Made by a program: the position numbers and the translations under genes
Notes under the pieces: generated by a model
The model's input: only the letters and a program-made list of their open reading frames with translations
Databases searched by the model: none
Told to the model about the DNA's origin: nothing
In this document: positions 9,638 through 18,907 of the stretch, one piece after another
How positions within the stretch are numbered: the first letter of the stretch is position 1
Layout of the letters: every line of letters starts with the position of its first letter
Assembly (NCBI GenBank): GCA_035606695.1
Contig: DATNEW010000001.1
Location: 145,534 to 209,533, forward strand
Origin: Gemmatimonadaceae bacterium
GTDB lineage: Bacteria; Gemmatimonadota; Gemmatimonadetes; Gemmatimonadales; Gemmatimonadaceae
Length of the DNA: 64,000 nucleotides
Reading direction: 5' to 3'

Positions 9638-11782
9638 ATGCACTCACTGCACGATTCGATCGCGCGAACCGGCACGGCCGTCGCCGCCGCGCTGGCATTG
9701 ATGCTCGCCGCTTCCACTGCTCATGCGCAGGACCGGCTCAAGTCGATGCCCGGTTACGAGCAATTCGCGCGCATGTCGCCGCAGATCCAGCAAGCCGTTC
9801 CCGGGCGCGGCCGCTTCGGCAGCGTAGCAACGTGGACGCCCGACAGTCGCGCGGTGGATTTCGCGAACGGCAGCCAGCTGATGCGCTACGATCTTGGCTT
9901 GAAGAAAATCGTTCCCGTTCCCGACACGCCGCAACAGCAAGCGGGCAACGGGCGCGGTCGGTTGGCGATTGGTGGGCAGCCCGAGCGCGGGCGCCAATTT
10001 GCGTCGGCGACCGCGCCCGTGGGCAATCATCGCGCGTTCTATCGCGACCGCAACGTTTGGCTGGGCGACACGCTTGGAAACTCCAGCGTGCCGATCACGA
10101 CGGACGGCAGCGAGAAGACGCGCATCAAGTATGGAACGGCGAGCTGGGTGTACGGCGAGGAGCTCTCGCAGCGCACGGCGATGTGGTGGTCGCCGGACGG
10201 GTCGAAGCTCGCGTACTACCGCTTCGATGAGAGCAAGGTGCCGGATTTCTATCTGGCCGTCGGCCTGACGCGCATTCAGGATACGCTCGACGTCGAGGCG
10301 TATCCGAAGCCGGGCGTTCCCAATCCCGTGGTCGATCTGTTCGTGTACGACATTGCGACCCGCACGACGACGCGGATCGACGTGCGCGACGGCAAGCCGT
10401 TCGAGAACGCGACGCTGGGCTACTACGTGTATGACGTCGCGTGGTCGCCGGACGGACGCGCGCTGCGCTTCCTGCGAACGAACCGCCGCCAGAACACAGT
10501 GGAGATGGCGGCGTGCAGCCCGTCGACGGGCGCGTGCCGCACGGTGCTGCACGAGGAATGGCCGACGGGGTGGATCGACGACGATCCGGCGCCGGGCACG
10601 ACGTTCCTCGCGGACGGCAGGCGCTTCGTCTGGGAGTCGGATCGTACGGGGTTTAAAAACTACTATTTATATGATTTTAAGTCCGGACAGTTACTAAATC
10701 CGATCACGCGTCTCGGCGCCGAGGTGGCGGGGATCGTCCGCATCGACGAGCCGTCGAATACGATGTTCTACATGGCGCGCGATGGATCGAATTACATGAA
10801 GCTGCAGCTGCATCGCGTCAGGCTCGACGGGACGAACGACGTGCGGCTCACCGATCCGGCCTTCACGCACGGCATTTCGCTTGCGCCGGACGGCAAGCAT
10901 TTCGTGGACGTGGCCGAGACGCACGATCAGGCGCCGGTCACGCGCTTGATCGACGCCAACGGCAAGGTCGTCGCCGAGCTCGCCACCACCGATCTGTCGC
11001 GCTTCAACGCGCTCGGCCTCAAGAAGGTCGAGATGTACGAGTACAAGACGTCGGACGGTCAAGCGACGCTGCACGGAGAAATTCACTTCCCGTCGAACTT
11101 CGATCCAACCAAGAAGTATCCGGTGCTCGTGAGCGTCTACGGTGGTCCGGGCGTCACGAACTCGACGAGCGAGCGTTTCACCGTGCCGTCGTCGCTGACG
11201 GAGCTTGGCTTCATTCTGCTGCAGCTCGAGGCGCGCACCAATCCCGGCATGGGCCGAAAATATCTCGACGCCGTCTACCTCAAGCTCGGCCAGACGGAGA
11301 TCGACGACATGGCGGATGGCGTGAAAGCGCTGTGGAGTCGGCCGTACATCGACAAGAATCGCGTCGGGATCTACGGCACGTCATACGGGGGCTATACGTC
11401 GGTGATGGAGATCCTGCGGCATCCCGAGGTGTTCGCCGCGGCGTCGGCGTCGTCGCCGCCGACCGATTGGCGCAACTACGACACGATCTACACCGAGCGC
11501 TACATGTGGATTCCGCAGGAGAACAAGGAAGGGTATGACAAGGGCTCGGCGCTCACGTACGTGAACGATCTGCGCGGCCGCCTCATGCTCTACTTCGGCA
11601 CGGCCGACAACAACGTGCATCCGTCGAACATGATGCAGCTGATTCAAGGGCTGCAGCGCGCCGGCAAGAGTTTCGAGGTACAGGTCGGACCCGATCAAGA
11701 GCACTCGGGGCTCAATCTGCAGCGGATGCTGGAATTCTTCATCGAGAATCTCGTCATCAATCCCTCAAAGGCGTCGTCGTAA
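9638..11782 (+). CDS. S9-family (DPP IV-type) prolyl oligopeptidase
   Basis: About 714 residues from the ATG at 9638, chosen because it follows a GAGGA ribosome-binding site (9625-9629) and opens a signal peptide (TAVAAALALMLAAS, cleavage near AHAQD). An upstream in-frame ATG at 9524 would run into the divergent SDR gene. An N-terminal beta-propeller (DPPIV_N type, with WSPDGSKLAYYRFDES) precedes an alpha/beta-hydrolase domain. The nucleophile is in GTSYGGY (about residue 580), Asp in GTADNN (about 655) and His in QEHSG (about 689). Expected role is periplasmic or secreted release of Xaa-Pro dipeptides. Codons at 10650-10700 are markedly AT-rich compared with the rest. Confidence 0.92.
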   Translation: MHSLHDSIARTGTAVAAALALMLAASTAHAQDRLKSMPGYEQFARMSPQIQQAVPGRGRFGSVATWTPDSRAVDFANGSQLMRYDLGLKKIVPVPDTPQQQAGNGRGRLAIGGQPERGRQFASATAPVGNHRAFYRDRNVWLGDTLGNSSVPITTDGSEKTRIKYGTASWVYGEELSQRTAMWWSPDGSKLAYYRFDESKVPDFYLAVGLTRIQDTLDVEAYPKPGVPNPVVDLFVYDIATRTTTRIDVRDGKPFENATLGYYVYDVAWSPDGRALRFLRTNRRQNTVEMAACSPSTGACRTVLHEEWPTGWIDDDPAPGTTFLADGRRFVWESDRTGFKNYYLYDFKSGQLLNPITRLGAEVAGIVRIDEPSNTMFYMARDGSNYMKLQLHRVRLDGTNDVRLTDPAFTHGISLAPDGKHFVDVAETHDQAPVTRLIDANGKVVAELATTDLSRFNALGLKKVEMYEYKTSDGQATLHGEIHFPSNFDPTKKYPVLVSVYGGPGVTNSTSERFTVPSSLTELGFILLQLEARTNPGMGRKYLDAVYLKLGQTEIDDMADGVKALWSRPYIDKNRVGIYGTSYGGYTSVMEILRHPEVFAAASASSPPTDWRNYDTIYTERYMWIPQENKEGYDKGSALTYVNDLRGRLMLYFGTADNNVHPSNMMQLIQGLQRAGKSFEVQVGPDQEHSGLNLQRMLEFFIENLVINPSKASS

Positions 11783-11830
11783 GGAGGGATGACACCCTGC
11801 GCCTCAGAATGACATGTCGCCGCATCTCAT

Positions 11831-11836
11831 TATTAT
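11831..11836 (+). promoter_or_regulatory. -10-like element just before a start codon
   Basis: TATTAT (or TATACA from 11834) lies 11 bases before the ATG at 11848 in an otherwise GC-rich genome. If it is a -10 box, the transcript would have almost no 5' leader. No convincing Shine-Dalgarno is present, which agrees with leaderless translation. The same arrangement precedes the paralogous gene at 54274. Confidence 0.4.
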
Positions 11837-11847
11837 ACATCTCATAA

Positions 11848-12336
11848 ATGTTTACGGGTGAGCAAATCACCGAGCTGCTCGAGCGGCTCGGCGTGACGCA
11901 CGTGGTCACGGTGCCGGATAGCACGATCGGGCAGTGGCAGCCGGCGATCGAGCGACGCGGCGCGACACAACTCGTTCGCGTCTGCCGCGAGGGTGAGGCA
12001 TGGCAAGTGGCCGCGGGCTTGTATCTCGGCGGCGCCGTGCCGCTCGTGATGATTCAGTGCACCGGCTTCTTCGAGTCGGGCGACGCGATTCGCAACGCAC
12101 TCCACGATTGGAAGCTGCCGCTGCTCAGCATCATCGGGTATCGCAGCTATCTCAATCAGGAGACGCTGCCGGGTGATACGTGCCTCGTGTTCACGGAGCC
12201 GGTTGCGGCGGCGTGGAAGCTCGACGCGCGATTGATCACGGATCCGTCGCAGCTGCCGGAGATGGTCGAGCACTTCACGCGGGCGCGCGCGAATGGACGA
12301 GCGGCAACGGCCATCGTCGCGGAGGGTAAGGCGTGA
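11848..12336 (+). CDS. ThDP-dependent decarboxylase, alpha subunit (ComD-like)
   Basis: 162 residues covering only the Pyr (N-terminal) domain of a thiamine-diphosphate decarboxylase, as in the alpha subunits of sulfopyruvate or phosphonopyruvate decarboxylases. Strand VTHVVTVPDS, the glutamate-bearing segment CREGEAWQVAAG (residues 46-57, supplying the cofactor-activating Glu) and the strand PLVMIQCTGF are visible. It overlaps the next gene by four bases (GTGA), and the two would form one heteromeric enzyme. A second alpha subunit of the same family is at 54274. The actual 2-oxo acid substrate is unknown. Confidence 0.8.
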   Translation: MFTGEQITELLERLGVTHVVTVPDSTIGQWQPAIERRGATQLVRVCREGEAWQVAAGLYLGGAVPLVMIQCTGFFESGDAIRNALHDWKLPLLSIIGYRSYLNQETLPGDTCLVFTEPVAAAWKLDARLITDPSQLPEMVEHFTRARANGRAATAIVAEGKA

Positions 12337-12917
12337 GTACCGCGCGCATGATCGCGAAAGACGCGCTGGCCGTGGTGCATCGCGCGCGCACCTCGCGTGA
12401 TATCGTGATTACGACCATGACGCCGGCGCGTGACTGGATGCAGCTCGGCATGTGCGACCTGGACATGGTGCTGGTGCCGTCGGCGATGGGCCACGCGACG
12501 TCGATGGGCCTTGGGCTGGCGCTCGCGCAGCCCGACCGCCGGGTCATCGTGTGCAACGGTGACGGATCGATGTTGATGAACCTTGGCTCGTTGGTGTCGA
12601 TCGTGAACGCGGGGCCGAGCAATCTCGTCGTGTTGGTCTTCGACAACGGGACGTACGAGGTTACGGGCTCGCAGCCGGTTCCGGGCGCGGGCACGGTGGA
12701 CTACGCCGCCGTCGCGCGCGGGTGCGGATTTCGGTCGGTTTTCGAGTTCTCTAATGACGATGAATGGCGCAACGATGCGGCGCGCATCATCGCGGCGGAG
12801 GGGCCGACGTTCGCCTGGCTCAAGATCGAGGCGGTATATGGTGTGCCCGGTCCGAAGTCACCAGGTCCTGCGTCCGCGCGCGCAAGACGTTTTATGGCCG
12901 CGATTCGAGGGGCGTGA
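12333..12917 (+). CDS. ThDP-dependent decarboxylase, beta subunit (ComE-like)
   Basis: 194 residues forming the PP (C-terminal) half of the split enzyme. The ThDP/Mg2+ motif is NGDGSMLMNLG followed by FDNGTYEVTGS, with an SAMGHATSMGLGLAL segment upstream as in ComE-type subunits. The GTG start overlaps the alpha gene, indicating translational coupling. A paralogous beta subunit is at 54843. The C-terminal about 20 residues are basic and less conserved in style. The gene is followed by the repeat block at 12954-13277, which probably ends transcription. Confidence 0.82.
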   Translation: MSTARMIAKDALAVVHRARTSRDIVITTMTPARDWMQLGMCDLDMVLVPSAMGHATSMGLGLALAQPDRRVIVCNGDGSMLMNLGSLVSIVNAGPSNLVVLVFDNGTYEVTGSQPVPGAGTVDYAAVARGCGFRSVFEFSNDDEWRNDAARIIAAEGPTFAWLKIEAVYGVPGPKSPGPASARARRFMAAIRGA

Positions 12918-12953
12918 TTCGAACCGCTTGCCTGGCGTCACTATACAACTGAC

Positions 12954-13277
12954 TTGCCGCGGACACGACGGACACTGCACGGACACTGCACGGACACTGC
13001 GCTGACGCGAGAGACGCTCGGACGCTCGACCTCATACCCCAACGAGCCCAGACTTTTCTTACGAACAACTCAGAACAACTCAGAACAACTCAGCACAACT
13101 CAGCACAACTCAGCACAACTAAGAACAACCTGGAGACGCTACTAAACGCGTCGCGAGGGCCTCAGAAAAAAATCGGGGCTCGTTGCGAATGGAGTTGGCT
13201 CAGCACACGGAGCAACCGTGCCGTGTCCGTGCCGTGTCCGTGCCGTGTCCGTGCCGTGTCCGAGGCGTCCGCGGCAA
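12954..13277. repeat. Non-coding block of nested inverted repeats with three tandem arrays
   Basis: This fills most of the 401-base gap (12918-13318) between two convergent genes. Outer arms are TTGCCGCGGAC (12954-12964) and its inverse (13267-13277). Inside are about three 11-base units GGACACTGCAC (12970-13002) facing four inverse-oriented units GTGCCGTGTCC (about 13218-13261). Inside those, AACGAGCCC (13041-13049) faces GGGCTCGTT (13176-13184), with T-rich and A-rich runs just inside. The centre holds seven 10-base units, CAG(A/C)ACAACT (13061-13130). All arms share nearly one centre (about 13113-13116). No credible gene is seen here. Confidence 0.9.
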
Positions 13278-13318
13278 CGCCGTTGTGCAGTTGCGCCGTT
13301 GCCGTGACACCATAGGCC

Positions 13319-15535
13319 CTACTCCCCGGGGTGATACACCCGCTCCGTGTGTCCCTTGAGTTGATTCGGGTAGAAGTACACCGTCCGCAAATTCCCGCTG
13401 GCGTACCGCGTCGCCTCGTCATTGAAATGCTTCGACTTCGGATCGCCGCTCTCGCCGCCGGCGGTCACCGCACGGGCACGCACGCTGTCCTTCCCGAATT
13501 CAACGACGGCGACGAAGCTGTTGCCGCTCGTGCCATACCACTTCTTGGTATTCGGGTACTGCCGCGCGCCGAATGAGGCGAGTGAGCCCCAGCGCGCCGA
13601 CGAGAACGGCACTGGAATGCTGAACCCATTGTCGTCGAATGTCGGATTGATGTTGTCGTTGAGCCGCTGGAAGCGATTGATCTGTCCCCACGGCGTCTGC
13701 CACGTACCGAAGTCCGCGGTCAGCTTGTCCGACGCCGCGGCAAGCGACTGAAGCAACAGCTCCGGCGCCGCTCCATTCGCGATGTAGGAGTCCACGGACT
13801 GCCCTGTCCCGCCACCGCCGCGGCGGCCGCCGCCAAGCGCTTGTCCGGCGCGGCGTGAGACGTCTTCGCCCCAGTAGTTGCCGAGTGAGTTCGCGATCGA
13901 ATTCTCGCCCCAGCGGTAGTCCCAGTTGCGCAGCACCGCGATCTGGTCAGCGAGCTTGGCGCGCATGGGATCCGACGCGGGCAGCGCGTCATAGGCTTTC
14001 ACCAGGACCGGAACGCGCTGCGCGAACCACGGCTGGTAGCTGTCGAACGCCGCGCCGATCAAGTTCGGAATATTGAAGTTCTTTCTATTAGAGAATACTC
14101 TAAGCGCGTGATAGCCGCGCGGTGACTCCTCGCGGCCCATGTCGACATAGACCGGGAAATCTTCGCGCTTGGGGCTCGACGGGCCGGCGGCCGACCACGG
14201 CCAGTTGTTGCTGTTGTAGAGCCAGCCGCTCGCCGGATTGAGCAGATGCGGCGTCTCGTCCACCGTCATGAGCGGGCCCCACTCCGTGGCCGGATCGCTG
14301 CCGTCCACCGGACGCGTCCAGTCGAAGCGCGTGTCGCGCTTCGGGATATAGTTCGCATGGAAGTAGGCGATGTTGCCGTCGGCGTCGGCGTAAATCGTGT
14401 TGTTCGACGAATTCGCGTGCATGTCCATCACCCTCTTGTACTCGGCATAGTTCTTCGTCTTGGTGCGCAGGAACGACTGCTCGAGCGCCTGCATCGGCAG
14501 CTGCATGCTGCGGAAGGCGACCCACTTCCCGTTCGCTTCGCGAACGATCGGGCCGTGCTGCGTGCGATACACCGTGAACACCTTCGAGCCCATGCCGGTC
14601 GCCGTCTTGTACGGCACCGTGATGTACTGCTTGATCAGCGGCCGCTCTTCGTTGCCGTACTTATAGAAATACTCATCGCCCTTCTGCACGATCGTCTCGA
14701 GATACTCGTCGACCGCGTCGACGCCGCTCGACGTGTGCATCCAGCCGTTGTGCGTGTTGAAGCCCTGATAGACGAAGAACTGTCCCCACGTCACGGCGCC
14801 GTACGCGTCGAGGCCTTCGTCGCTCTCGACCTTGACCTCGGAGCGGAAGAAGAACGACGTGTGCGGATTGATGAGCAGCAGTGCGCGATGATTGGTCTCG
14901 TTCGCGGGCGCGATCGCCGCGCCATTCGAGCCGCGCGGCTCCTTGTCGAGCTCCTCGTACCTCGTGCCATTGCCACCGCTCGACGCCCTGGACCCGGTGC
15001 GTCCGCTGTAGAACGCCTGCAGCTGATTCAGATTCACGCGTTCGATGTCGCCGCCAATGCTGCCTTCGCTGAACGACAGCGCCATCCACGGCTCGAAGCG
15101 CGTGATCACGCGCGGCTTCACCTGGGGATGCGTGTAGAGATAGAAGTTGAGTCCGTCGGCCCACGCGTTCATCAGGTGGCGAAGCCAATCCGGACTCGCG
15201 ACGTACATCGCGCGCATCGAATCCGGATCGATGAACAACTTCATCCGCAGATCGCGCCAGATCTCCGCTTCGCCTTCCGCTTCGGCGAGCCGGCCCTGCG
15301 AGTTGATGAAGTTGGTCTCGACGCGATTGAAATCGTCCTCGGCCTGCGCGTAGACGAGCCCGAACACCGCGTCCGCGTCGGTCTTGCCGTGAATGTGCGC
15401 GATGCCCCAGTCGTCGCGTGTGATCGAGACGTTCTTCGCTTCGCGCTTCCAGTTCGTGATGTCATCGGCGCTCGGCGCCTGCGCGTAGGCCGACGACGCG
15501 AAGACGGCGGCCAGCAGCAAATACAGCTTCTTCAT
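13319..15535 (-). CDS. Secreted penicillin acylase-family Ntn hydrolase
   Basis: 738 residues with a clear signal peptide (KKLYLLLAAVFASSAYAQ). The alpha-chain region has the family opening VSITRDDWGIAHIHG. After a spacer comes RGSNGAAIAPA, where Ser203 is the expected N-terminal nucleophile exposed by autocatalytic cleavage after Gly202. Downstream are LLINPHTSF and the QGFNTHNGWMHTS segment of the beta chain. Family members hydrolyse amides of beta-lactams, acyl-homoserine lactones or aculeacin-type lipopeptides; which applies here is unknown. A short Gly-rich insert (GGGRRGGGG) lies near residue 575. A 35-base AT-rich codon patch occurs at 14075-14105. Confidence 0.92.
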   Translation of the reverse strand: MKKLYLLLAAVFASSAYAQAPSADDITNWKREAKNVSITRDDWGIAHIHGKTDADAVFGLVYAQAEDDFNRVETNFINSQGRLAEAEGEAEIWRDLRMKLFIDPDSMRAMYVASPDWLRHLMNAWADGLNFYLYTHPQVKPRVITRFEPWMALSFSEGSIGGDIERVNLNQLQAFYSGRTGSRASSGGNGTRYEELDKEPRGSNGAAIAPANETNHRALLLINPHTSFFFRSEVKVESDEGLDAYGAVTWGQFFVYQGFNTHNGWMHTSSGVDAVDEYLETIVQKGDEYFYKYGNEERPLIKQYITVPYKTATGMGSKVFTVYRTQHGPIVREANGKWVAFRSMQLPMQALEQSFLRTKTKNYAEYKRVMDMHANSSNNTIYADADGNIAYFHANYIPKRDTRFDWTRPVDGSDPATEWGPLMTVDETPHLLNPASGWLYNSNNWPWSAAGPSSPKREDFPVYVDMGREESPRGYHALRVFSNRKNFNIPNLIGAAFDSYQPWFAQRVPVLVKAYDALPASDPMRAKLADQIAVLRNWDYRWGENSIANSLGNYWGEDVSRRAGQALGGGRRGGGGTGQSVDSYIANGAAPELLLQSLAAASDKLTADFGTWQTPWGQINRFQRLNDNINPTFDDNGFSIPVPFSSARWGSLASFGARQYPNTKKWYGTSGNSFVAVVEFGKDSVRARAVTAGGESGDPKSKHFNDEATRYASGNLRTVYFYPNQLKGHTERVYHPGE

Positions 15536-15628
15536 GTGAACCCCAGGGGGGCGGATGGTTTGGTGTCAGTGCGACGTGTAATACTGCCACCAAAGCCACC
15601 GCGCCCTCAAGGGATGCGCCACACCGCG

Positions 15629-18118
15629 TTACTCTTCGCGCAATGCCACGTTGGGATCGAGCGACGCGGCGCGGCGCGCCGGCAGCCAGCACGACACGGC
15701 GGCAATCGCGACGAACAGCGCGGCGATGCCGCCAAACGTGAGCGGATCAGTGGGTTTGATGGAGATGAGCATGCTTGCCTTCTCCATCACACCGGTGAGT
15801 GCGAGCGCGGACACCAGCCCGATCGCGATGCCGATTCCGCTCAGCGCGAGCCCGTGGCCGATCATCAGCCGGAACACGCCTTCGCTCGTGGCGCCGAAGG
15901 CCATGCGCACACCGATCTCCGCCGTACGCTGGCGAACGGTGGTCGAGAGCACGCCGTACAAGCCGATCGCGGCGAGGACCGCGGCGACGACGCCGAATAC
16001 GCCGATCAACACGAGCGAGAACCGCGTGGGTGCCATCGCGCGATCGATGTACGCCGACATCGGCTTGAGCTCGCCGACCGGCACGAGCGGATCGACGTCC
16101 GCCACGGCACGGCGTATCTCGGGCATCAATCGCGAGGGATCACCATTCGTGCGTACGGCCCAACGGCTCGCGGCGCCAAACGCCACCATGCCTTCGGGAA
16201 TGAATGTTCCTTCACGCCCCGGCTCCGCCAGCGTGAGATGGCGGACGTGGTCCGCGACGCCGACGATTTGATAGAACTGCGCATCGGGGGTGAAGATGCG
16301 CGCGAAGAGCTGCTTGCCGAGGATCTGATTCAGCGGCGTACCAGGAAACGCTTTCGCCGCCAGATCGCGGTCGATGATGATCGCGTGCGAGCCGCTATCG
16401 TTCTCCGCCCCCTCAAATGTGCGGCCGGCGATCAACTTCACTTTCATGACGTCGAAGAAGTTTGGCCGAATGAAGTGCGAGGTTGCCTGTTGAAAGAGCG
16501 CCGGATTGTCTCGCGCTTCAGGCGGGCCCCAGCGCATGTTCGCGTCCTGCCCGTCGAGCGGCAGTGGCCCGGCGGCCGTCACGCCCGTGACGCCGGGGAT
16601 CGCCGCGAGACGTTGCTCGAGACGATCGCCATAGGCACGCGCATCGCCGGGCGTGCGAAGGCGTGCGTTGAAGGCGGTGAACGTCATCAGGCCGCGTGAA
16701 TCGAAGCCCGGATCGACGTGCTCGAGGACCATGAAGCTGCGCAACATGAGGCCCGAGCCGACGAGCAACACGAACGACAGCGCCACTTCGGCAATGACAA
16801 CGCCCTGCCGGAGGTACTTGGCGGAATGCAGACCGGGCGTTCGTCCGCCCGCGCGCAGTGTCTGCAGCAAATTCGGACGCGACGCACGCAACGCCGGGAG
16901 AATCCCGAAGATCACCGCGGCGGCGAGCGCGCTGATGATCGTGAACGCCAGCACCTGTCCGTCGATGGAGACTTGCTCCACGCGCGGGAGCGTCGTCGGC
17001 GCGATGGCGATGAGTAGATCGATGCCGAGCTTCGCGAAGGCAAGCCCCAGGATCGCGCCACCGCCGGCGAGCACGAGACTCTCGGCGAGCATCTGCGCGA
17101 TGAGGACGCGACGACTGCCACCGAGTGCGGAGCGCACCGCGAGCTCGCGCTCGCGTGACGATGCGCGCACCAGCAGCAGATTGGCGACGTTGGCGCATGC
17201 GATGAGCAGCACGAACATCACCGCGCCCATGAGAGCGAGGATGGCCGGCCGCACGTCCTTCACGATGTCGCTCTGCATCGGCTCGATGCGAATCGCCATG
17301 TCGGCGGACTTCGTGATCGGGACGAGATCGTGGAGGTACAGCGTCAATTTGTTCGCTTGCGCCTGCGCGGCAGCGAACGACGCACCGGGCTTCAATCGTC
17401 CGATCAACCGCATGAACACGTTGAGTCGCGATGCGGTGCTGAAGTCGATTCGAAACACCTGATAGAGATCGGGCTGCTCATTGATCCCCGTGCCGGCGGC
17501 GAACTCAATTCGTGTATCGGGCTCCGCAACACCCACGATCATCGCGGGTGCGCCACCGACTTGCACCGTCTTGCCGATCACCGCGGAGTCCGCGCCGAAC
17601 TTGCGCTCCCAGAACGCGTGGCTGAGCACCGTCATCGCCGGTAAGCGCACCGCCGGCGGCAAGAATGGATTCTGCGGACCAACCGGCGCCGGCGGCGGCG
17701 TTCCATCGGTCTCGCTGAAGTTGCGTCCGAACGCGATGCGGATACCGAGCATCGAGAAGAAATTCGGCGTGACGCCCGCGGCGACGATCTGTTCCGGCTT
17801 TCCATCCTCGCCGACGAACGGCGAACGCCCGGCGTTGATCCCCGCGATGGATTCGAATGCCGTGAGCTGCTGCTTGACGTCCGGCAGATCCCCGGGGGCC
17901 CAGGGGAAGTTGAACAACCGCCGCGCTCGCAAATCGCTCTGGATATTCGCGAGCTGATCGGGGTGCGCGTACGGCAATGGTCGCAACAACACACCATCGA
18001 CGACGCTGAAGATCGCGGTGCTGGCACCGATGCCGAGCGCGATGGTGAGGATGGCGGTGAGCGCGAACGCGGGATTCTTGCGCAGCGAACGGCCGGCGAA
18101 GGCGAGGTCTCGAAGCAT
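15629..18118 (-). CDS. ADOP-type ABC permease (MacB/FtsX fold)
   Basis: About 829 residues from the ATG at 18118, chosen because it opens the conserved start MLRDLAFAGRSLRKNPAF; longer in-frame starts add an Arg-rich, non-conserved leader. After TM1 (FALTAILTIALGIGASTAIF) comes a periplasmic MacB core, then FtsX-type helices near residues 330-470, a second periplasmic domain, and three terminal helices. This duplicated FtsX layout is typical of the 'Acidobacterial duplicated orphan permease' group. No ABC ATPase lies nearby, so the partner must be encoded elsewhere. Likely role is inner-membrane mechanotransmission or export. Confidence 0.9.
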   Translation of the reverse strand: MLRDLAFAGRSLRKNPAFALTAILTIALGIGASTAIFSVVDGVLLRPLPYAHPDQLANIQSDLRARRLFNFPWAPGDLPDVKQQLTAFESIAGINAGRSPFVGEDGKPEQIVAAGVTPNFFSMLGIRIAFGRNFSETDGTPPPAPVGPQNPFLPPAVRLPAMTVLSHAFWERKFGADSAVIGKTVQVGGAPAMIVGVAEPDTRIEFAAGTGINEQPDLYQVFRIDFSTASRLNVFMRLIGRLKPGASFAAAQAQANKLTLYLHDLVPITKSADMAIRIEPMQSDIVKDVRPAILALMGAVMFVLLIACANVANLLLVRASSRERELAVRSALGGSRRVLIAQMLAESLVLAGGGAILGLAFAKLGIDLLIAIAPTTLPRVEQVSIDGQVLAFTIISALAAAVIFGILPALRASRPNLLQTLRAGGRTPGLHSAKYLRQGVVIAEVALSFVLLVGSGLMLRSFMVLEHVDPGFDSRGLMTFTAFNARLRTPGDARAYGDRLEQRLAAIPGVTGVTAAGPLPLDGQDANMRWGPPEARDNPALFQQATSHFIRPNFFDVMKVKLIAGRTFEGAENDSGSHAIIIDRDLAAKAFPGTPLNQILGKQLFARIFTPDAQFYQIVGVADHVRHLTLAEPGREGTFIPEGMVAFGAASRWAVRTNGDPSRLMPEIRRAVADVDPLVPVGELKPMSAYIDRAMAPTRFSLVLIGVFGVVAAVLAAIGLYGVLSTTVRQRTAEIGVRMAFGATSEGVFRLMIGHGLALSGIGIAIGLVSALALTGVMEKASMLISIKPTDPLTFGGIAALFVAIAAVSCWLPARRAASLDPNVALREE

Positions 18119-18330
18119 GGATCGACCGGGGCATGGGGAGACATCGTGCCACGAAGGTGCAACGAAGGCGCAACAACGATCAAGCCTCATGGCACGGCGC
18201 ATTCCGCGTCGCGCGACGACCAGCATGTTGGTATGACGTGACTTAGGAAAACGATCGCCGACTCGTCCCGCCCATGTGTGGGACGGGCTGTTCGAATACG
18301 AACAGCACGCCGAACGCGATTACAATCGCC

Positions 18331-18729
18331 TTACGGTCGTTTCGTCGGCATGAGCGTGTCCGAGACAGGCTGGAAATCATCGGGATAGTGCATCTCCATC
18401 ACGGCCCGCGTGCGCTCGAGCGTGAGGTCCGCGGCGTACAAGCCGTAGCGCTTGGAATCGGCGAACACGCGAATGCCCGCGGAGTGCACCCACTGCACAT
18501 CGAAGGTTTTCGACTGCGCCGGTTGAACGAGCCCAATGAGCTCGCGTCGCCCGGTGCTGTCGGCGTATCGAACGACGAGGTCCGTGTTGGAGTGGTTGGT
18601 CAGCGTGACGCGGCAGACGCGGCCGGCGCACGGCTCGGTGACGGCGAGTGCGGGGCTGCCGGAGGGGTGCGAGCACGCGACCAGTGCGAATGCAGCGAAC
18701 ATCGTGAGCACGGCGAGTGTTGCGCGCAT
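18331..18729 (-). CDS. Small predicted lipoprotein, unknown function
   Basis: 132 residues from the ATG at 18729, which opens a lipoprotein signal (RATLAVLTMFAAFALVAC) with the lipid-attached Cys after LVA. An in-frame ATG at 18765 would add 12 residues unlike a signal peptide. The mature part has four regularly spaced Cys or strand positions (EPCAGRVCRVTLTNHS) and looks like a small beta-sandwich. No family recognised. It is divergent from the M14 peptidase across 178 bases that contain a TATACA hexamer (about 18757). Confidence 0.65.
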   Translation of the reverse strand: MRATLAVLTMFAAFALVACSHPSGSPALAVTEPCAGRVCRVTLTNHSNTDLVVRYADSTGRRELIGLVQPAQSKTFDVQWVHSAGIRVFADSKRYGLYAADLTLERTRAVMEMHYPDDFQPVSDTLMPTKRP

Positions 18730-18907
18730 GGCGAGCCTCGGCACGAAGTAGTGAATTGTATACATCGCTGCTTCGCGATGGACAAGTGGACCAATTCCTC
18801 GCGCTTTTCCGGTCTCGTGCGTAAGTCTCTAGCGGGCCCGGTCATCCCACGCGATCGGCCGCTCGACCCAGCCATTTCCCGTCCTCTCTACGCCCACAGG
18901 AGTCAGG

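Noticed and set aside
12905..12925. T-loop-like GATTCGAACC, candidate tRNA on the minus strand
   Set aside because: The flanking bases do not form a T-stem and no acceptor, anticodon or D arm could be found.
13061..13130. Possible CRISPR-like array
   Set aside because: Units are 10 bases with no spacers and no cas genes; it is a plain tandem array.
12954..13145. Small open frame inside the repeat block
   Set aside because: Its sequence follows the tandem units (Thr-Gln-Asn repeats), with no start signal or family resemblance.
14246..16699. An 817-codon plus-strand open frame
   Set aside because: It lies antisense to the penicillin acylase and ADOP permease and has Arg/His-rich shadow composition without family motifs.
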